64,000 nt of DNA from CAVQBP01 sp963740945 (GTDB lineage Bacteria > Bacteroidota > Ignavibacteria > Ignavibacteriales > Ignavibacteriaceae), in assembly GCA_963740945.1 (NCBI GenBank), contig CAVUGE010000014.1, forward strand, positions 1 to 64,000, written 5' to 3'. Below are positions 53,730 to 63,404 of the stretch, one piece after another (position 1 is the stretch's first letter; each line of letters opens with the position of its first letter). Position numbers and translations under genes: made by a program. A model generated the notes under the pieces. That model was not told where the DNA came from. It ran no database searches and worked only from the letters and a program-made list of their open reading frames with translations.

Positions 53730-54503
53730 TTAACCTCCTTCTGCCCCTTTTGAAAACACGCCATGCCGGTCATGCTGAAAATAATACAGCTTTGCTACTT
53801 TTATCTCAAAATTTTTGAACAATCTTAACCTGTGTACCATTACACCAATTACTGCTCCGGCGATAGGTCCTACCCAATAAATCCACCAGCCTGACCAGTT
53901 GCCTGAAATTACCGATGGACCAATTGTACGTGCTGGATTAGTGCTTGTCCCTGATATAGGAGCTTCCGCATATACCATGATTGCATAAAGAACTGGAAAT
54001 AACAATGGTGTATATTGTCGCAATTTTTTGTGACCGACAAATAAAAAAAGCAAGAATACTAGTGCAAAAGTTGTTGCCGTTTCCCCCAGTAATGCTATCC
54101 AAAATGAATACCCCTGACCTGGGAAAGTAGCTCCATAGCTTATTGAACTCCCCGTTCGCCACCACAACAATAACGGTACTGCGCCCGCTATACCGCCGGC
54201 CAATTGCGCAAGTATATAACCAAATGCCTGCATCGGGAGAATTTTTCCTTGTATCCAGAATCCAAGTGTTACTACCGGGTTAATATGTGCACCGCTCTCT
54301 TTCCCAATCCGGGATACTGCTATTAATGCACCTGTTGAACCAAATAGAAATCCTGTAATAGCTCTTCTTATTCCTGGATTTGGTAGCAGATTAAGTACTG
54401 GGCTCCCGGCACCAAAATCCAGTATTACAAAAGAAACCCCAACTAAAATTAATAATGCTGTTCCTAAAAATTCGGATGCATATAATGTCCAGGGTATCTT
54501 CAT
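53730..54503 (-). CDS. aquaporin-family channel (MIP)
   Basis: A 257-residue six-helix channel. The second pore motif is the normal NPA (STNPARTIGPS), but the first is NPV (AHINPVVTLGFW). The N-terminal helix TALLILVGVSFVILDF and the C-terminal VGPIAGAVIGVMVHRL are typical. Variation in the first motif occurs in some glycerol facilitators and unusual aquaporins, so water and/or small polyols may pass. It is transcribed alone and faces the formyltransferase gene. Confidence 0.9.
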   Translation of the reverse strand: MKIPWTLYASEFLGTALLILVGVSFVILDFGAGSPVLNLLPNPGIRRAITGFLFGSTGALIAVSRIGKESGAHINPVVTLGFWIQGKILPMQAFGYILAQLAGGIAGAVPLLLWWRTGSSISYGATFPGQGYSFWIALLGETATTFALVFLLFLFVGHKKLRQYTPLLFPVLYAIMVYAEAPISGTSTNPARTIGPSVISGNWSGWWIYWVGPIAGAVIGVMVHRLRLFKNFEIKVAKLYYFQHDRHGVFSKGAEGG

Positions 54504-54620
54504 GAATTCTTATTCCGTTTTTCCTTTTATATAGTCAAAATAAACTTTATTATAGATTAATTGTTATTGAAAATTTTCTAAAAATTATTTCTTTCTTCTT
54601 TCAAAGAAAAATGTATAAAT

Positions 54621-55544
54621 ATGAAAATTGGAGTAATAAGCAATCACTTTTCTTTTCCCCCTATTAATTATCTTCTTAGCAATCATCTTGTAGCTGGATT
54701 TGCTGTACCGGAAATTTCAAGCCCCGCTATTCAAAATATTAAACTCATTTCCGGTACATTTCACTTGCCTTTCAAGTTATTACATAAAGAAAGCCTTGCC
54801 GTTGATTTATCTAACTGGCTCTCCGAAATCAAAGCAGATGTTGTTTTTATATTTTCTTTTCCATTTAAAATTCCCGGCAGTGTACTGAATATCCCCCGCT
54901 ATGGGTTTATTAACTTTCATCCTGCTATTCTTCCTAATTATCGCGGTCCTGTACCCTTGTTTTGGCAAATTAAAAATGGAACTACGGAAACCGGAATTAC
55001 AGCTCATAAACTTGATGAAAATTTTGATTCCGGACCAATCCTTTACATTGAAAAAGAATATATTGATCCTGCAGATACCTTCGGCACCCTGAGCAGTAAG
55101 CTGGTTTATACTCTTCTTAAATGTGTAACTAATGTAGTGGCTTTAATAGAAAATAATCCGGATGCCCTCCCTCTTATTGAACAAAATGAATTAAATTCTT
55201 CCTATTTTGGTAATCCACAGAAAAAAGATATTTTAATAGATTGGGAAAATCAAAACACTTTCTCAATTCAAAATTTGGTTCGGGCATCAAATCCTAAATA
55301 TCACGGAGCCTCAACACTCTATAAAAGTTTTCCTGTTAAATTGTTGCAAGTTTCTATTCATACCGGAATTAGTGGTTTGAATAAACCTGGTACAGTTATT
55401 AACTCTGACGATAGAATATTAATTGCAGCAGTTGATAGTAAAGCCATTTTTGTCGATATTATTTATACTTTGGACGGATATTTTTCAGGAGCATCATTTA
55501 GAAACTTTTATAAAACTCAAATCGGCGAAATTTTCGGAAAATAA
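54621..55544 (+). CDS. formyltransferase-family protein (Fmt-like)
   Basis: A 307-residue protein with the formyltransferase core: FINFHPAILPNYRGPVP (Asn and His of the active site), TGITAHKLDENFDSGPIL with the catalytic Asp, and a C-terminal OB-like domain (KLLQVSIHTGISGLNKPGTV). The beginning MKIGVISNHFSFPP differs from true Fmt (MGTPDFA-type), so it may act on a nucleotide sugar or another amine rather than Met-tRNA. A sole Fmt cannot be ruled out without the rest of the genome. Confidence 0.75.
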   Translation: MKIGVISNHFSFPPINYLLSNHLVAGFAVPEISSPAIQNIKLISGTFHLPFKLLHKESLAVDLSNWLSEIKADVVFIFSFPFKIPGSVLNIPRYGFINFHPAILPNYRGPVPLFWQIKNGTTETGITAHKLDENFDSGPILYIEKEYIDPADTFGTLSSKLVYTLLKCVTNVVALIENNPDALPLIEQNELNSSYFGNPQKKDILIDWENQNTFSIQNLVRASNPKYHGASTLYKSFPVKLLQVSIHTGISGLNKPGTVINSDDRILIAAVDSKAIFVDIIYTLDGYFSGASFRNFYKTQIGEIFGK

Positions 55545-55628
55545 TTCAATGACACTTCCCTCCTTTGATTCTCTTGGTTATAAGTACTCTTAATCTTAAT
55601 CGTACTCGAACTTACTTATTTAATTACA

Positions 55629-56060
55629 CTAATGAATTGTTTCTTTATTTTTATTCACCTCTTCATTTTCAAATTCATTATAGATGTTATTAACCAATTC
55701 ATCAGATGTTTTTTCTTTGCTTTTACTCTCTTTATAAGTATTTATAGCTGCAAACAAGGCTGCTCTTAACCTTTTTATTTCATCCTCAACTTTATCTATT
55801 GTCCCCTCATATGTTCCTTCTTTGTATTTATTAATTAAAGCTCGAAGTTCATCCGATTTTTTTATAATATCATCCACAGTATCCATCGATTTATTAAATA
55901 TGCGCTTACTTCTATCTTTTGTCTTATTTACTATATCATCAAAATTATTTTTGATATCCCTTCTAACTTTTTCTCCTTTTTTTGGTGCAAATAAAAATGC
56001 AATTGAACTTCCAATTGCTCCCCCGATTAATAACCCTAAAATCCCTTTTCCAGCTTGCAT
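55629..56060 (-). CDS. YtxH-domain protein
   Basis: A protein of 143 residues. The start at 56060 is chosen because AAAGGAG stands right before that ATG. Residues 2-25 are a glycine-rich membrane segment (KGILGLLIGGAIGSSIAFLF) followed by APKKGEKVRRDI, the YtxH signature. The rest is a long helix with an acidic end (EEVNKNKETIH). YtxH-type proteins are linked to stress and envelope; function unknown. Confidence 0.85.
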   Translation of the reverse strand: MQAGKGILGLLIGGAIGSSIAFLFAPKKGEKVRRDIKNNFDDIVNKTKDRSKRIFNKSMDTVDDIIKKSDELRALINKYKEGTYEGTIDKVEDEIKRLRAALFAAINTYKESKSKEKTSDELVNNIYNEFENEEVNKNKETIH

Positions 56061-56154
56061 TGTGTCTCCTTTCATTCCTATAATATTTGTCTAATAAAAT
56101 ATATCAACATTCAATAATAATTTTTATGTTATATATCAAAATAGATAAAAGAAA

Positions 56155-56245
56155 ATGAAAAAAAATATTTATACAATTGGGCACTCAACGATAACCCTCA
56201 AAGAACTAATTGAACTGCTGCAATTACATGAAATAAAAATTCGGT
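56155..56245 (+). pseudogene. 5' fragment of a DUF488 gene
   Basis: ATG at 56155 begins MKKNIYTIGHSTITLKELIE, LLQLHEIKI, the N-terminus of the DUF488 family (normally 120-180 residues). After about 28 residues the match ends, and the frame runs into the antisense of the DoxX gene at 56253. The sequence therefore looks like a gene cut by a rearrangement at about 56245. Confidence 0.75.
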
Positions 56246-56252
56246 TATTAAC

Positions 56253-56627
56253 TCACAAAGGTTCCGGTCTGCTTGAAACCGCTGCAACTATTAAAGCAGC
56301 TCCTGCTAATGATATATCTTTAAGAAAATTGACTAATGAACCTTGAAATGTACTTCCGTTAAACAAACACGGAACATGAATAAGAAATACAAAAATGAAT
56401 AACATTAATGCAAGCAGCAGACATGCTAATCTGGTATATTTTTGTATTATTATGCTAATCGATGCTGCAATTAAAGCGAGACCTGTTAAATATACCCAGA
56501 AAATAGGAAAGGGAAGGTATGATGGTACGATATTAACCATATTTGAACCATTTACAAAATTTAAAATTCCAAATACTGCAAAAGGTATTGCATAAATAAT
56601 AGTCCCTGTTTTTGTTAAACCATCCAT
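56253..56627 (-). CDS. DoxX-like small membrane protein
   Basis: A protein of 124 residues, with start taken at 56627 where GGAG stands 6 bases upstream. Four hydrophobic helices: TGTIIYAIPFAVFGILNF, FWVYLTGLALIAASISIII, ACLLLALMLFIFVFLIHVP and SLAGAALIVAAVSS. This four-helix plan is that of DoxX/DoxD-type membrane proteins. It is intact, next to the DUF488 fragment. Confidence 0.8.
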   Translation of the reverse strand: MDGLTKTGTIIYAIPFAVFGILNFVNGSNMVNIVPSYLPFPIFWVYLTGLALIAASISIIIQKYTRLACLLLALMLFIFVFLIHVPCLFNGSTFQGSLVNFLKDISLAGAALIVAAVSSRPEPL

Positions 56628-56761
56628 AAAAACTCCATTTTTGTATTTAAGCAAGTTAATCTAAAAAAACATCTTAAAAATAATCTTTCTCATTGTTTTG
56701 AAGATAATTTTGTTTTTCCTGTACAAATGAAAAAATATAGATTAGCTGTTTTCTATGCAAA

Positions 56762-57016
56762 TTGAAATTTATATTCAATAACTATTATGTGCTTATTGCC
56801 TTCGGTCTTATTTCCAGAGTAGTGGCTCTATTTGAATTGCCGGTCTTAATTGTAGAGATATTCTTTGTAAACTTCCCGTATGCTTTTTCAGCGTTCAACC
56901 ATAAACTATATCTTTCAATAATTACTTTATTACTTCTTCTGTTCTTTATGATTTATGGTTCGGGACCACTTTCTTCGGATAATCTATTACGTAAAACCAA
57001 AGGTAAATTTGAGTAA
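56762..57016 (+). pseudogene. C-terminal fragment of another DoxX-like protein
   Basis: The reading from TTG at 56762 gives 84 residues: a helix LIAFGLISRVVALFELPVLI, FVNFPYAFSAFNHKLY, a helix ending LFFMIYGSGPLSSDNLL. This matches the last half of DoxX-type proteins, but no helix 1 exists upstream and no ribosome site is seen. It is probably the remainder of a gene, lying near the DUF488 fragment. Confidence 0.55.
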
Positions 57017-57058
57017 CTAAAGCTATGTAAGTATTATCATTCTGGTTATCAATCATAT

Positions 57059-59151
57059 TTATTTCAACAGCAGCATTTTTTTAACTTGAACCAAATTTCC
57101 TATTTGCAATTTATATAGATATATCCCGCTTGCATAATTTATAGCATTAAACAGAATAGAATAGTTTCCTGGTTTTTGTTCTTCATCAACCAGAGATTTT
57201 ATTTCTTTCCCGAGTACATCGTATATTTTTAAAGAAATATCTGCATATCCCTTCTTTGAAAAATAAGATGGAACAGTATACCTAAGTGTTGTAACTGGGT
57301 TAAAAGGATTAGGATAATTTTGATATAACTGAAAATTATAACTACGATTTATAGTATTATCGGTAAATGTTATACCTCCGTCTGTTGTTTTTAGGATGGT
57401 TCCAAAAGCACCTCCAGCTACTGCATTTTTAGAATCAATAAAAGAAACACTTTGCAGAAAATTATTTGTTCCGCTTGGTTGTTTAACCCATGTATTACCC
57501 CCATCTGTTGTTCTAAGAATTGTCCCTTTATCCCCAACAACCAACCCATTATCATAATCTGAAAACGAAACGCCATAAAGCCAGATGCTACTTCCGCTTA
57601 CCTGACTTTCCCATGTCTTTCCGCCATCTGTACTTTTTAGAATTGTACCCCCTTTACCAACAACAAAACCGTAATCATTATCTATAAAATAAATTCCATA
57701 AAGCCCTAGACCGGATTCGTGAGACTGGATATTCCAATTCTCTCCTCCATTCGTAGTTATAAGAATTTGACCCTGTTCACCTGCTGTTACTCCATGATTA
57801 ATATCCGAAAAAAAGACTGTAAAAAGACCGACAGTTACACCGCTATTTTGTTCTATCCAATTTTTTCCGCCGTCTGTTGTTCGTAAAATTTTTCCCCGAT
57901 CCCCAATAATAGTCCCGTTGTTTTCATCTATAAAATATACACTTAAAAGCAAAATGTCTGTTCTGCTTGATTGGTTTACCCAGTTTTTCCCGCCGTCTGT
58001 AGTTCTAAATATCGTACCTTTTTCCCCAACAGCAGTTGCTGTGTTTGCATTAATACACGAAATCCCCAAAGTGAATTTAATGATTCATTATTTTGAGTCA
58101 TCCAAATGTTCCCTGAATTTGTTGTCCTTAAAATCGTTCCACCTTCTCCAACAGCAAATCCATTATTTGCATCAGCAAAAGAAATACTATAAAGTGAATT
58201 AGTAGCTCTGCTTGATTGGTTTATCCATGTTGTTCCGCCATCTGAAGTTTTAAGAATGGTTCCGCTGTTGCCGACAATTATACCATCATCTGAATTCACA
58301 AAAAAAATACCATTAAGCAGATTGCTTGTCCTGCTCGACCTTTCTATCCAGCTATCTCCTCCATCTGTTGTTTTCAAAATAAGCCCGTTTTTACCGGCAG
58401 CAATTCCATTGTTTGTATCGGCAATATATATTCCATTTAAAGTTTCATTTGTCCCGCTTATTAAACTTGTCCAAACATCCCCTCCATTAGTTGTTTTTAT
58501 AATTAGACCTCCGTTTCCAACAGCAATACCGTAATTCACATTATTGAAACAAACTCCTCTGAGATCATTCACTGATCCGCTTTTTTGACTAATCCATGTA
58601 CCTCCTCCATTTGTTGTTCTTAAAACAATTCCTCCGGATCCTACAGCAGTTCCATTATTTATATCTGCAAAATAAACACTATACAGGCTATTTGAAGTTC
58701 CGCTCGATAGACTTACCCATTCATTACCTGAATCTGTGGTCTTAAGTAATAACCCGTTATCCCCTACAAAAAATCCATTATTTTCATCTATAAAAAAAAT
58801 TCCATTAATATTATTCGATGTATTGTTTTTTTGATTTATCCATGAATCACCTTTATCTGTTGATTTTAATATTATTCCATCACTTCCAGCACCAAATATT
58901 TGATTTTCATTAACAAACGAAATGCTTCTGATATCATTAGTTGTTCCGGATGAGCGAATCTTCCATATATTACCTCCGTCGGAAGTAGTTAAAATTGTAC
59001 CGTAAACTCCCGCTGCTATACCATTATTTTTATCAATAAAAGAGGCACATCGAAGGTGATTTCCTTGAGGCAAAGGATTCTGCCAGAACCATTGAGCGGT
59101 AATAACATTGTTGAAAGTAAATATTGCAAATACAATATATATTTTTTTCAT
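57059..59151 (-). pseudogene. secreted 14-repeat YCF48/BNR-like protein with type IX sorting domain, one frameshift
   Basis: From ATG at 59151 a signal peptide (MKKIYIVFAIFTFNNVITAQ) is followed by repeats of about 41 residues of the form GTILxTTDGGxxW ... LxGIxFxDxNN. I count 14 in all, eight to the break and six after it. The frame breaks within the eighth repeat; one extra base in the G run (C4 at 58064-58067 on the plus strand) restores SLWGISCINANTATAVG. The C-terminus has NYPNPFNPVTTLRY and the KIYDVLGKEIKSL sorting domain typical of cargo for type IX secretion. Fourteen blades fit two seven-bladed propellers. A read error is as likely as a true mutation, so the gene may be functional. 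Confidence 0.85.
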
Positions 59152-59242
59152 GCACAATTGAATAGGAATTTAGAAGAATAATCAAAAGAACATAGAACTA
59201 AATGTATTTAATTTCATTTTGAATATCTATATTCAATACAAC

Positions 59243-59274
59243 TTTGAATGGAAAGAGAAAAATGTTTAATTTTG
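59243..59274 (+). promoter_or_regulatory. Bacteroidetes-type promoter of tRNA-Lys
   Basis: TTTG (59243-59246), 20 bases, then TAATTTTG (59267-59274), the -33/-7 consensus TTTG/TAnnTTTG. The tRNA begins four bases after the box, so transcription starts at or near its 5' end. Confidence 0.85.
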
Positions 59275-59278
59275 CACC

Positions 59279-59351
59279 GCACCCTTAGCTCAGTTGGTAG
59301 AGCATCTGACTCTTAATCAGCAGGTCACCGGTTCGAGCCCGGTAGGGTGCA
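59279..59351 (+). tRNA. tRNA-Lys (anticodon CTT)
   Basis: A 73-base cloverleaf: acceptor GCACCCT/AGGGTGC with discriminator A, D-arm TTAGCTCAGTTGGTAGAGC, anticodon stem-loop CTGACTCTTAATCAG with anticodon CTT, T-arm CACCGGTTCGAGCCCGGT. CCA is not encoded. Confidence 0.97.
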
Positions 59352-59355
59352 CTAG

Positions 59356-59389
59356 AAAAAGCTTGATTTTAATTCAAAATCGAGCTTTT
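59356..59389 (+). terminator. hairpin terminator of tRNA-Lys
   Basis: AAAAAGCTTGATTTT and AAAATCGAGCTTTT pair (one mismatch) around AATTC, right after the tRNA 3' end. Confidence 0.75.
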
Positions 59390-59738
59390 CAGTTAGCAAA
59401 TCTTAAAACTACAATAATTACTGATCGAACTAACAAATTCAATTTAGATATGCTGTTATCCTTAAAAAAATCATAGTTGTTATAGGAAACTATAAATATT
59501 AAATTTCATAATAATACTTTAGCATTTTTTTATGATTACAAATACACTATCGGAATACGCAAGCAGATTCGAAGAATCTTGGATGATCTAGAAGAAGACG
59601 AAATGAGATTATTTTTAGAGGGTATGAATTTATAGTATGTTTAGCTTTGATATTTAAGTTCGTATAATTAAATAAGTCTTATGTTAAACAATTAAATGAT
59701 AAAAACCATTAAAAAGTAATGGCAGAAATAAGATAAAA
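59390..59738 (+). other. 349-base gap with a possible gene remnant
   Basis: A reading without a start near 59530-59634 ends IRRILDDLEEDEMRLFLEGM, NL; it could be the last third of a small gene. TAGCTTTG at 59642-59649 may be a weak promoter box for the next gene. Nothing else is seen. Confidence 0.3.
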
Positions 59739-60734
59739 ATGAACAAAAACATTATAACTCACATTCTGCTTTCATTTATAGCAGCGATAATGATAGTTGG
59801 CTGTTCGGAAATAACTTCTCCTCAGAATACCATTCCGCCGGAAACACCTAAAAATTTTACTCTTATTGGTGGTGGTGATGGACAAGCTTATTTCAGGTGG
59901 GAAAAAAATAGTGAGGTTGATCTAAAAGCATATAACTTATATCGATCTGTAAATAATATTAATTCTTTTATTTTGCTGGCCTCTTTAAACCAAACAGAAT
60001 ATGTTGATCGTTTTCTTAACTATGATTCGACATATTATTATTATTTAACTGCAGCTAATTTTTCAGGAGTTGAAAGTTTACCGACTAATATTATTGATAT
60101 TCAACCTCTTAACATCTCTGCTCCTCAACCGCCATCAAGATTAAACGTATCCGGCTACAACAATCCTATTCAAGGAGTTCAGCAAATACAGTTAAGCTGG
60201 ATACCACCTGATATCGGGGATTTAAAGAATTATCTGGTTTATCGTGGTATTGATTCGATATTCAGTCCAAATAATACAACATTTATAGATTCAACAAATA
60301 TTGCTGTATATATGGACAAATCAGTACAGCTTAATCAAAAATATTATTATAAAGTGCTTGCTGAAGATAAAGGAGGGAAAATCAGCCTTCCTGGAAAAAC
60401 TTCAAGTGATATTGTGCTTTCAAGTCCGACACTGGTTTCTCCAGGAAATAACACCAGATTTAGCAAACCTTATATTTTTCAATGGGAAGGTGTAACAGGG
60501 GCCGTAGCTTATGAGGTTTTTATCGGAAGCGGTCCTTTCTCTAATGTAATATGGTCTTCTGGTAAAAGCAAGCAAACAGAATTTACTTATCCCGGAAATT
60601 CTTTACAAGCAGGTATGGTTTATTATTGGTGGGTAGGGGTATACAGTAAGGACAAGGTAACTTTTGAAGACGGCAGTGAAATACCAGCTCAAATAAATTC
60701 ATACAGTTTGGTAAATAGTTTTTTTAGTGAATGA
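59739..60734 (+). CDS. fibronectin-type-III lipoprotein
   Basis: A 331-residue lipoprotein (lipobox MIVGCSEITS, Cys about residue 22). Two FN3-like domains follow: the first at about 37-125 (PKNFTLIGGGDGQAYFRWEK, then LKAYNLYRSVNN), the second at about 134-225 (LSWIPPDIGDLKNYLVYRGI). The last 100 residues form a third beta domain (FQWEGVTGAVAYEVFIGSGP). Such domains bind other surface molecules. It runs with the next two envelope genes. Confidence 0.85.
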   Translation: MNKNIITHILLSFIAAIMIVGCSEITSPQNTIPPETPKNFTLIGGGDGQAYFRWEKNSEVDLKAYNLYRSVNNINSFILLASLNQTEYVDRFLNYDSTYYYYLTAANFSGVESLPTNIIDIQPLNISAPQPPSRLNVSGYNNPIQGVQQIQLSWIPPDIGDLKNYLVYRGIDSIFSPNNTTFIDSTNIAVYMDKSVQLNQKYYYKVLAEDKGGKISLPGKTSSDIVLSSPTLVSPGNNTRFSKPYIFQWEGVTGAVAYEVFIGSGPFSNVIWSSGKSKQTEFTYPGNSLQAGMVYYWWVGVYSKDKVTFEDGSEIPAQINSYSLVNSFFSE

Positions 60735-60759
60735 AATTTACTTAAGGAGAAACCCAGAA

Positions 60760-61962
60760 ATGAAAAATTCTTTTGTAGTATTAATATTGATTTTTGTGTT
60801 TTCTATTTGTCTATTTGCTCAAGATGTGAGTGTCGTATTAAAAAACAGTAAAGTAGTTTTTGGGAGAATGGTTGAAGAAAAACCCGATTATATTTTGCTT
60901 GACAATGATCTTGGACAAATAAAAATCGACAGACAAAGTATAGAAAGCATTAACTTTAATCCGTTCTATCGAATCAGTGGTTCAGAAAAATCAGAAAATA
61001 AAAGTTCTTCAAATATTGATTCTTTGACGGCTTACAGGTTTGCTATAAAAGATCCTGTTGTTGTTTATTTAAGAAACGGTAAGGTTATTGCAGGTTTGCT
61101 CCTTGCAAAAAGTCTTTACATGATTATGGTTCAAACGGAATCGGGAACCCTTACTATTCCGAAAAGTGATTTATCAAAGATTGAGTATGTTTCCAGTGAA
61201 TATGCTGAAAGAGGGGAAATAGTAAATGTTTATCTTAATAACGGGCAGAGTTTTGAGGGAAATATTTATTTTGAGAATTCTGATGACTTAACTATAGATA
61301 CAGAATTAGGACGATTAACAATCCCTAAAAACAAATTGAGAACAATAGAATACACCGGTAAAACGGGAGCAAGCAAAACAACAATAGCAGACCAGTATGC
61401 AAACCTAACAATTAACCAGAGAATTATTCAGCCGAGATATGATATTATTAGTTTAGGGTACACAACTAAATTTGGAACTTCATTCGGTCCCGGATTCGGT
61501 TTGGGATATATGAGCAGATTTAACATTTCTCAATTACAAGGATTAAATATTAGTGCAGTTGGAGGTTTATCATTAAACTACTTCGCACTAAATGCAGATA
61601 ACATAACTGCGCAAAATCCATTATTAAATGCTAATTATAAAGGCGGTGCATTTATAAGTACTATAGGTGTAGGCGGACAAATAAATGTATATCCGCAGAC
61701 GGCATCATTCTATGAAATTTTTTTAACACCAATGCTGGAAGGTCATATAATTTATAAAAAGTTAGAACAAAATTTTCCCTCTTTCCCTCAGTTTAATACA
61801 AAGGAAACATCAACTGAATTTAAATTAGGTATCGGTGTAAGATTCGGGGTCGAGTTTCTATTTGATAATTTTAGATTAGGATTGCAGTATAATTTACATT
61901 CTATATTTGGTACTGATGGGTTTAATCAAATTTCTTTAACATTTGTAAAACCTTTATTCTAG
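60760..61962 (+). CDS. outer membrane protein with three Sm-like repeats and a beta-barrel
   Basis: Start placed at 60760 (AAGGAG 10 bases upstream; an earlier GTG at 60727 overlaps the previous gene). Of 400 residues, 1-21 are a signal peptide (ICLFAQ). Three units of about 45 residues share the form VxLxNGxVxxGxL ... xxGxLxIPxxxIxxIEY (near 22-66, 103-148 and 155-200); the later two contain LTIPKSDLSKIEY and LTIPKNKLRTIEY. From 210 on, alternating barrel strands run to the C-terminal ISLTFVKPLF. The repeats resemble small Sm-like beta folds; function unknown. Confidence 0.75.
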   Translation: MKNSFVVLILIFVFSICLFAQDVSVVLKNSKVVFGRMVEEKPDYILLDNDLGQIKIDRQSIESINFNPFYRISGSEKSENKSSSNIDSLTAYRFAIKDPVVVYLRNGKVIAGLLLAKSLYMIMVQTESGTLTIPKSDLSKIEYVSSEYAERGEIVNVYLNNGQSFEGNIYFENSDDLTIDTELGRLTIPKNKLRTIEYTGKTGASKTTIADQYANLTINQRIIQPRYDIISLGYTTKFGTSFGPGFGLGYMSRFNISQLQGLNISAVGGLSLNYFALNADNITAQNPLLNANYKGGAFISTIGVGGQINVYPQTASFYEIFLTPMLEGHIIYKKLEQNFPSFPQFNTKETSTEFKLGIGVRFGVEFLFDNFRLGLQYNLHSIFGTDGFNQISLTFVKPLF

Positions 61963-61967
61963 TTAAA

Positions 61968-62825
61968 ATGAATAAAATTTCTTATATAATAATATTTTTT
62001 AACTTTGGATTTCTTTTCGCTCAACAGGATATGACAGCACTTACCGAGATGCAGAAAATATTCTTCGTTTCTGAAGCAACAGGTCTTACATCAACCACTT
62101 ATAATCCAGCTGCGATGAGCCTGCAAACCAATAATAACGGAGTTGTCCTAGGATATGATTTCGATAATTTTAATATTCAAGGGAACACATCCGTCTATTT
62201 ATCAATGAATAATATAGGGATATCTTATCAGGATGTTTATAACACTAATAATATCCGGTTACAAAATTATGCAATAAACCTTTCTATAGGCAACGAATAC
62301 TTTTCTGTGGGTACCATAAACCGCTATACTATAGCAGGGTATTCTTCTTATGAATCAAAAGAGTTTTCTTTTGATGCAGGTATTATTATAAAACCTTTAA
62401 ATTTTATTTCATTTGGCCTGTTGGCAAAAAATCTTAGTGAAACAATTCTAGATAGTTTGAATTATATAAGAAGTTATACTGCTGGAATAGGATTTACTTT
62501 TTTTGATGAAACTTTGAATCTCTTTGCTGATGCAGACTTTAAAGACAATTCTAAAATTAATGATCTATCAGGTAAAATTGGGCTGGTTATCGCTCCATTA
62601 AATTTATTTGAATTTCGCGGAGGTATAATTCTTAATCCCCAGGACGTAATTGATTTAAGGGAAAATAATCCTAAAATAATAGATCTTAAATATGAAGCAT
62701 TTATCGCTGCAAGCTTTTTAATTAAAAATACAATTAGAGTTACTGCAGCAACCAGATTTAATGATAAAGGAGAGCGAACAAGGTTTTCGGCTATTATTGC
62801 TTTCCCGTTATCCGAAACAAAATAA
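61968..62825 (+). CDS. outer membrane barrel protein, PorV/UPF0164-like
   Basis: A 285-residue protein with a signal peptide (residues 1-18, ending LFAQQD). The beginning VSEATGLTSTTYNPAAMSLQ has the NPAA turn of the PorV/UPF0164 group; barrel strands follow (ISFGLLAKNLSETILDSLNY) and the end is FSAIIAFPLSETK. In type IX systems, PorV shuttles cargo to the attachment complex, so this protein could serve the system that exports the 57059-59151 product (inference). It begins 5 bases after the previous stop. Confidence 0.75.
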   Translation: MNKISYIIIFFNFGFLFAQQDMTALTEMQKIFFVSEATGLTSTTYNPAAMSLQTNNNGVVLGYDFDNFNIQGNTSVYLSMNNIGISYQDVYNTNNIRLQNYAINLSIGNEYFSVGTINRYTIAGYSSYESKEFSFDAGIIIKPLNFISFGLLAKNLSETILDSLNYIRSYTAGIGFTFFDETLNLFADADFKDNSKINDLSGKIGLVIAPLNLFEFRGGIILNPQDVIDLRENNPKIIDLKYEAFIAASFLIKNTIRVTAATRFNDKGERTRFSAIIAFPLSETK

Positions 62826-62894
62826 TAAATTATAAAATGAACTTAAAATTAATAGTGGAAAAATAATGACTGAAATGAGGGTTGTGAAAAAATC

Positions 62895-63404
62895 ATGTTG
62901 AATTCAAAAAATAATCAAGATTACACTATCGATAAAAAGCTCTACCAACAAAGACTCAAAATACAACTGGAAGGGTGGAAAACTGAAGTTGATAAACTGA
63001 TTGAAGATGCATCATTTGCTGCAGTAGAAGATAAATTAGAGATTAAAAATAGTATAGAGAAACTTAAAAATAAGATTGATGAAGGCAAAAAAAAATTAGA
63101 AGAAATTGAACAATCTGACGATAGTTTATGGGAATTAATTAAGGAGGGAATAGAAGCTTACTGGGAATTATTAAAAATAAATATAGAAGAGTATTTATAT
63201 AAGCATAGATATAAAGGAGAAATAGAAATGAATAAAAATGATGAAAAATCTTCGGAAGAAAAAATAACTGTGGAAGAATTTGAAAGGGAAATATATGAGC
63301 GAGCACACCAAATCTTTCTTGAGAGAGGCGAAAAAGAAGGTGAAGCTCTATCAGACTGGCTTCAAGCGGAAAAGGAAATAAAGAAAAGATACAACATCAC
63401 TTAA
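62895..63404 (+). CDS. coiled-coil protein with C-terminal DUF2934
   Basis: A 169-residue cytoplasmic protein. Residues 15-100 are a long coiled coil (YQQRLKIQLEGWKTEVDKLI ... EKLKNKIDEGKKKLEEIEQ). The C-terminal 45 residues match DUF2934 (EEFEREIYERAHQIFLERGE, then ALSDWLQAEKEI), a short helix pair of unknown function. It follows the barrel gene in the same direction after 69 bases. Confidence 0.8.
   Translation: MLNSKNNQDYTIDKKLYQQRLKIQLEGWKTEVDKLIEDASFAAVEDKLEIKNSIEKLKNKIDEGKKKLEEIEQSDDSLWELIKEGIEAYWELLKINIEEYLYKHRYKGEIEMNKNDEKSSEEKITVEEFEREIYERAHQIFLERGEKEGEALSDWLQAEKEIKKRYNIT

Noticed and set aside
55580..55615. Another heptad array (AATCTTA-like)
   Set aside because: Units drift after two copies, so it is too weak to call.
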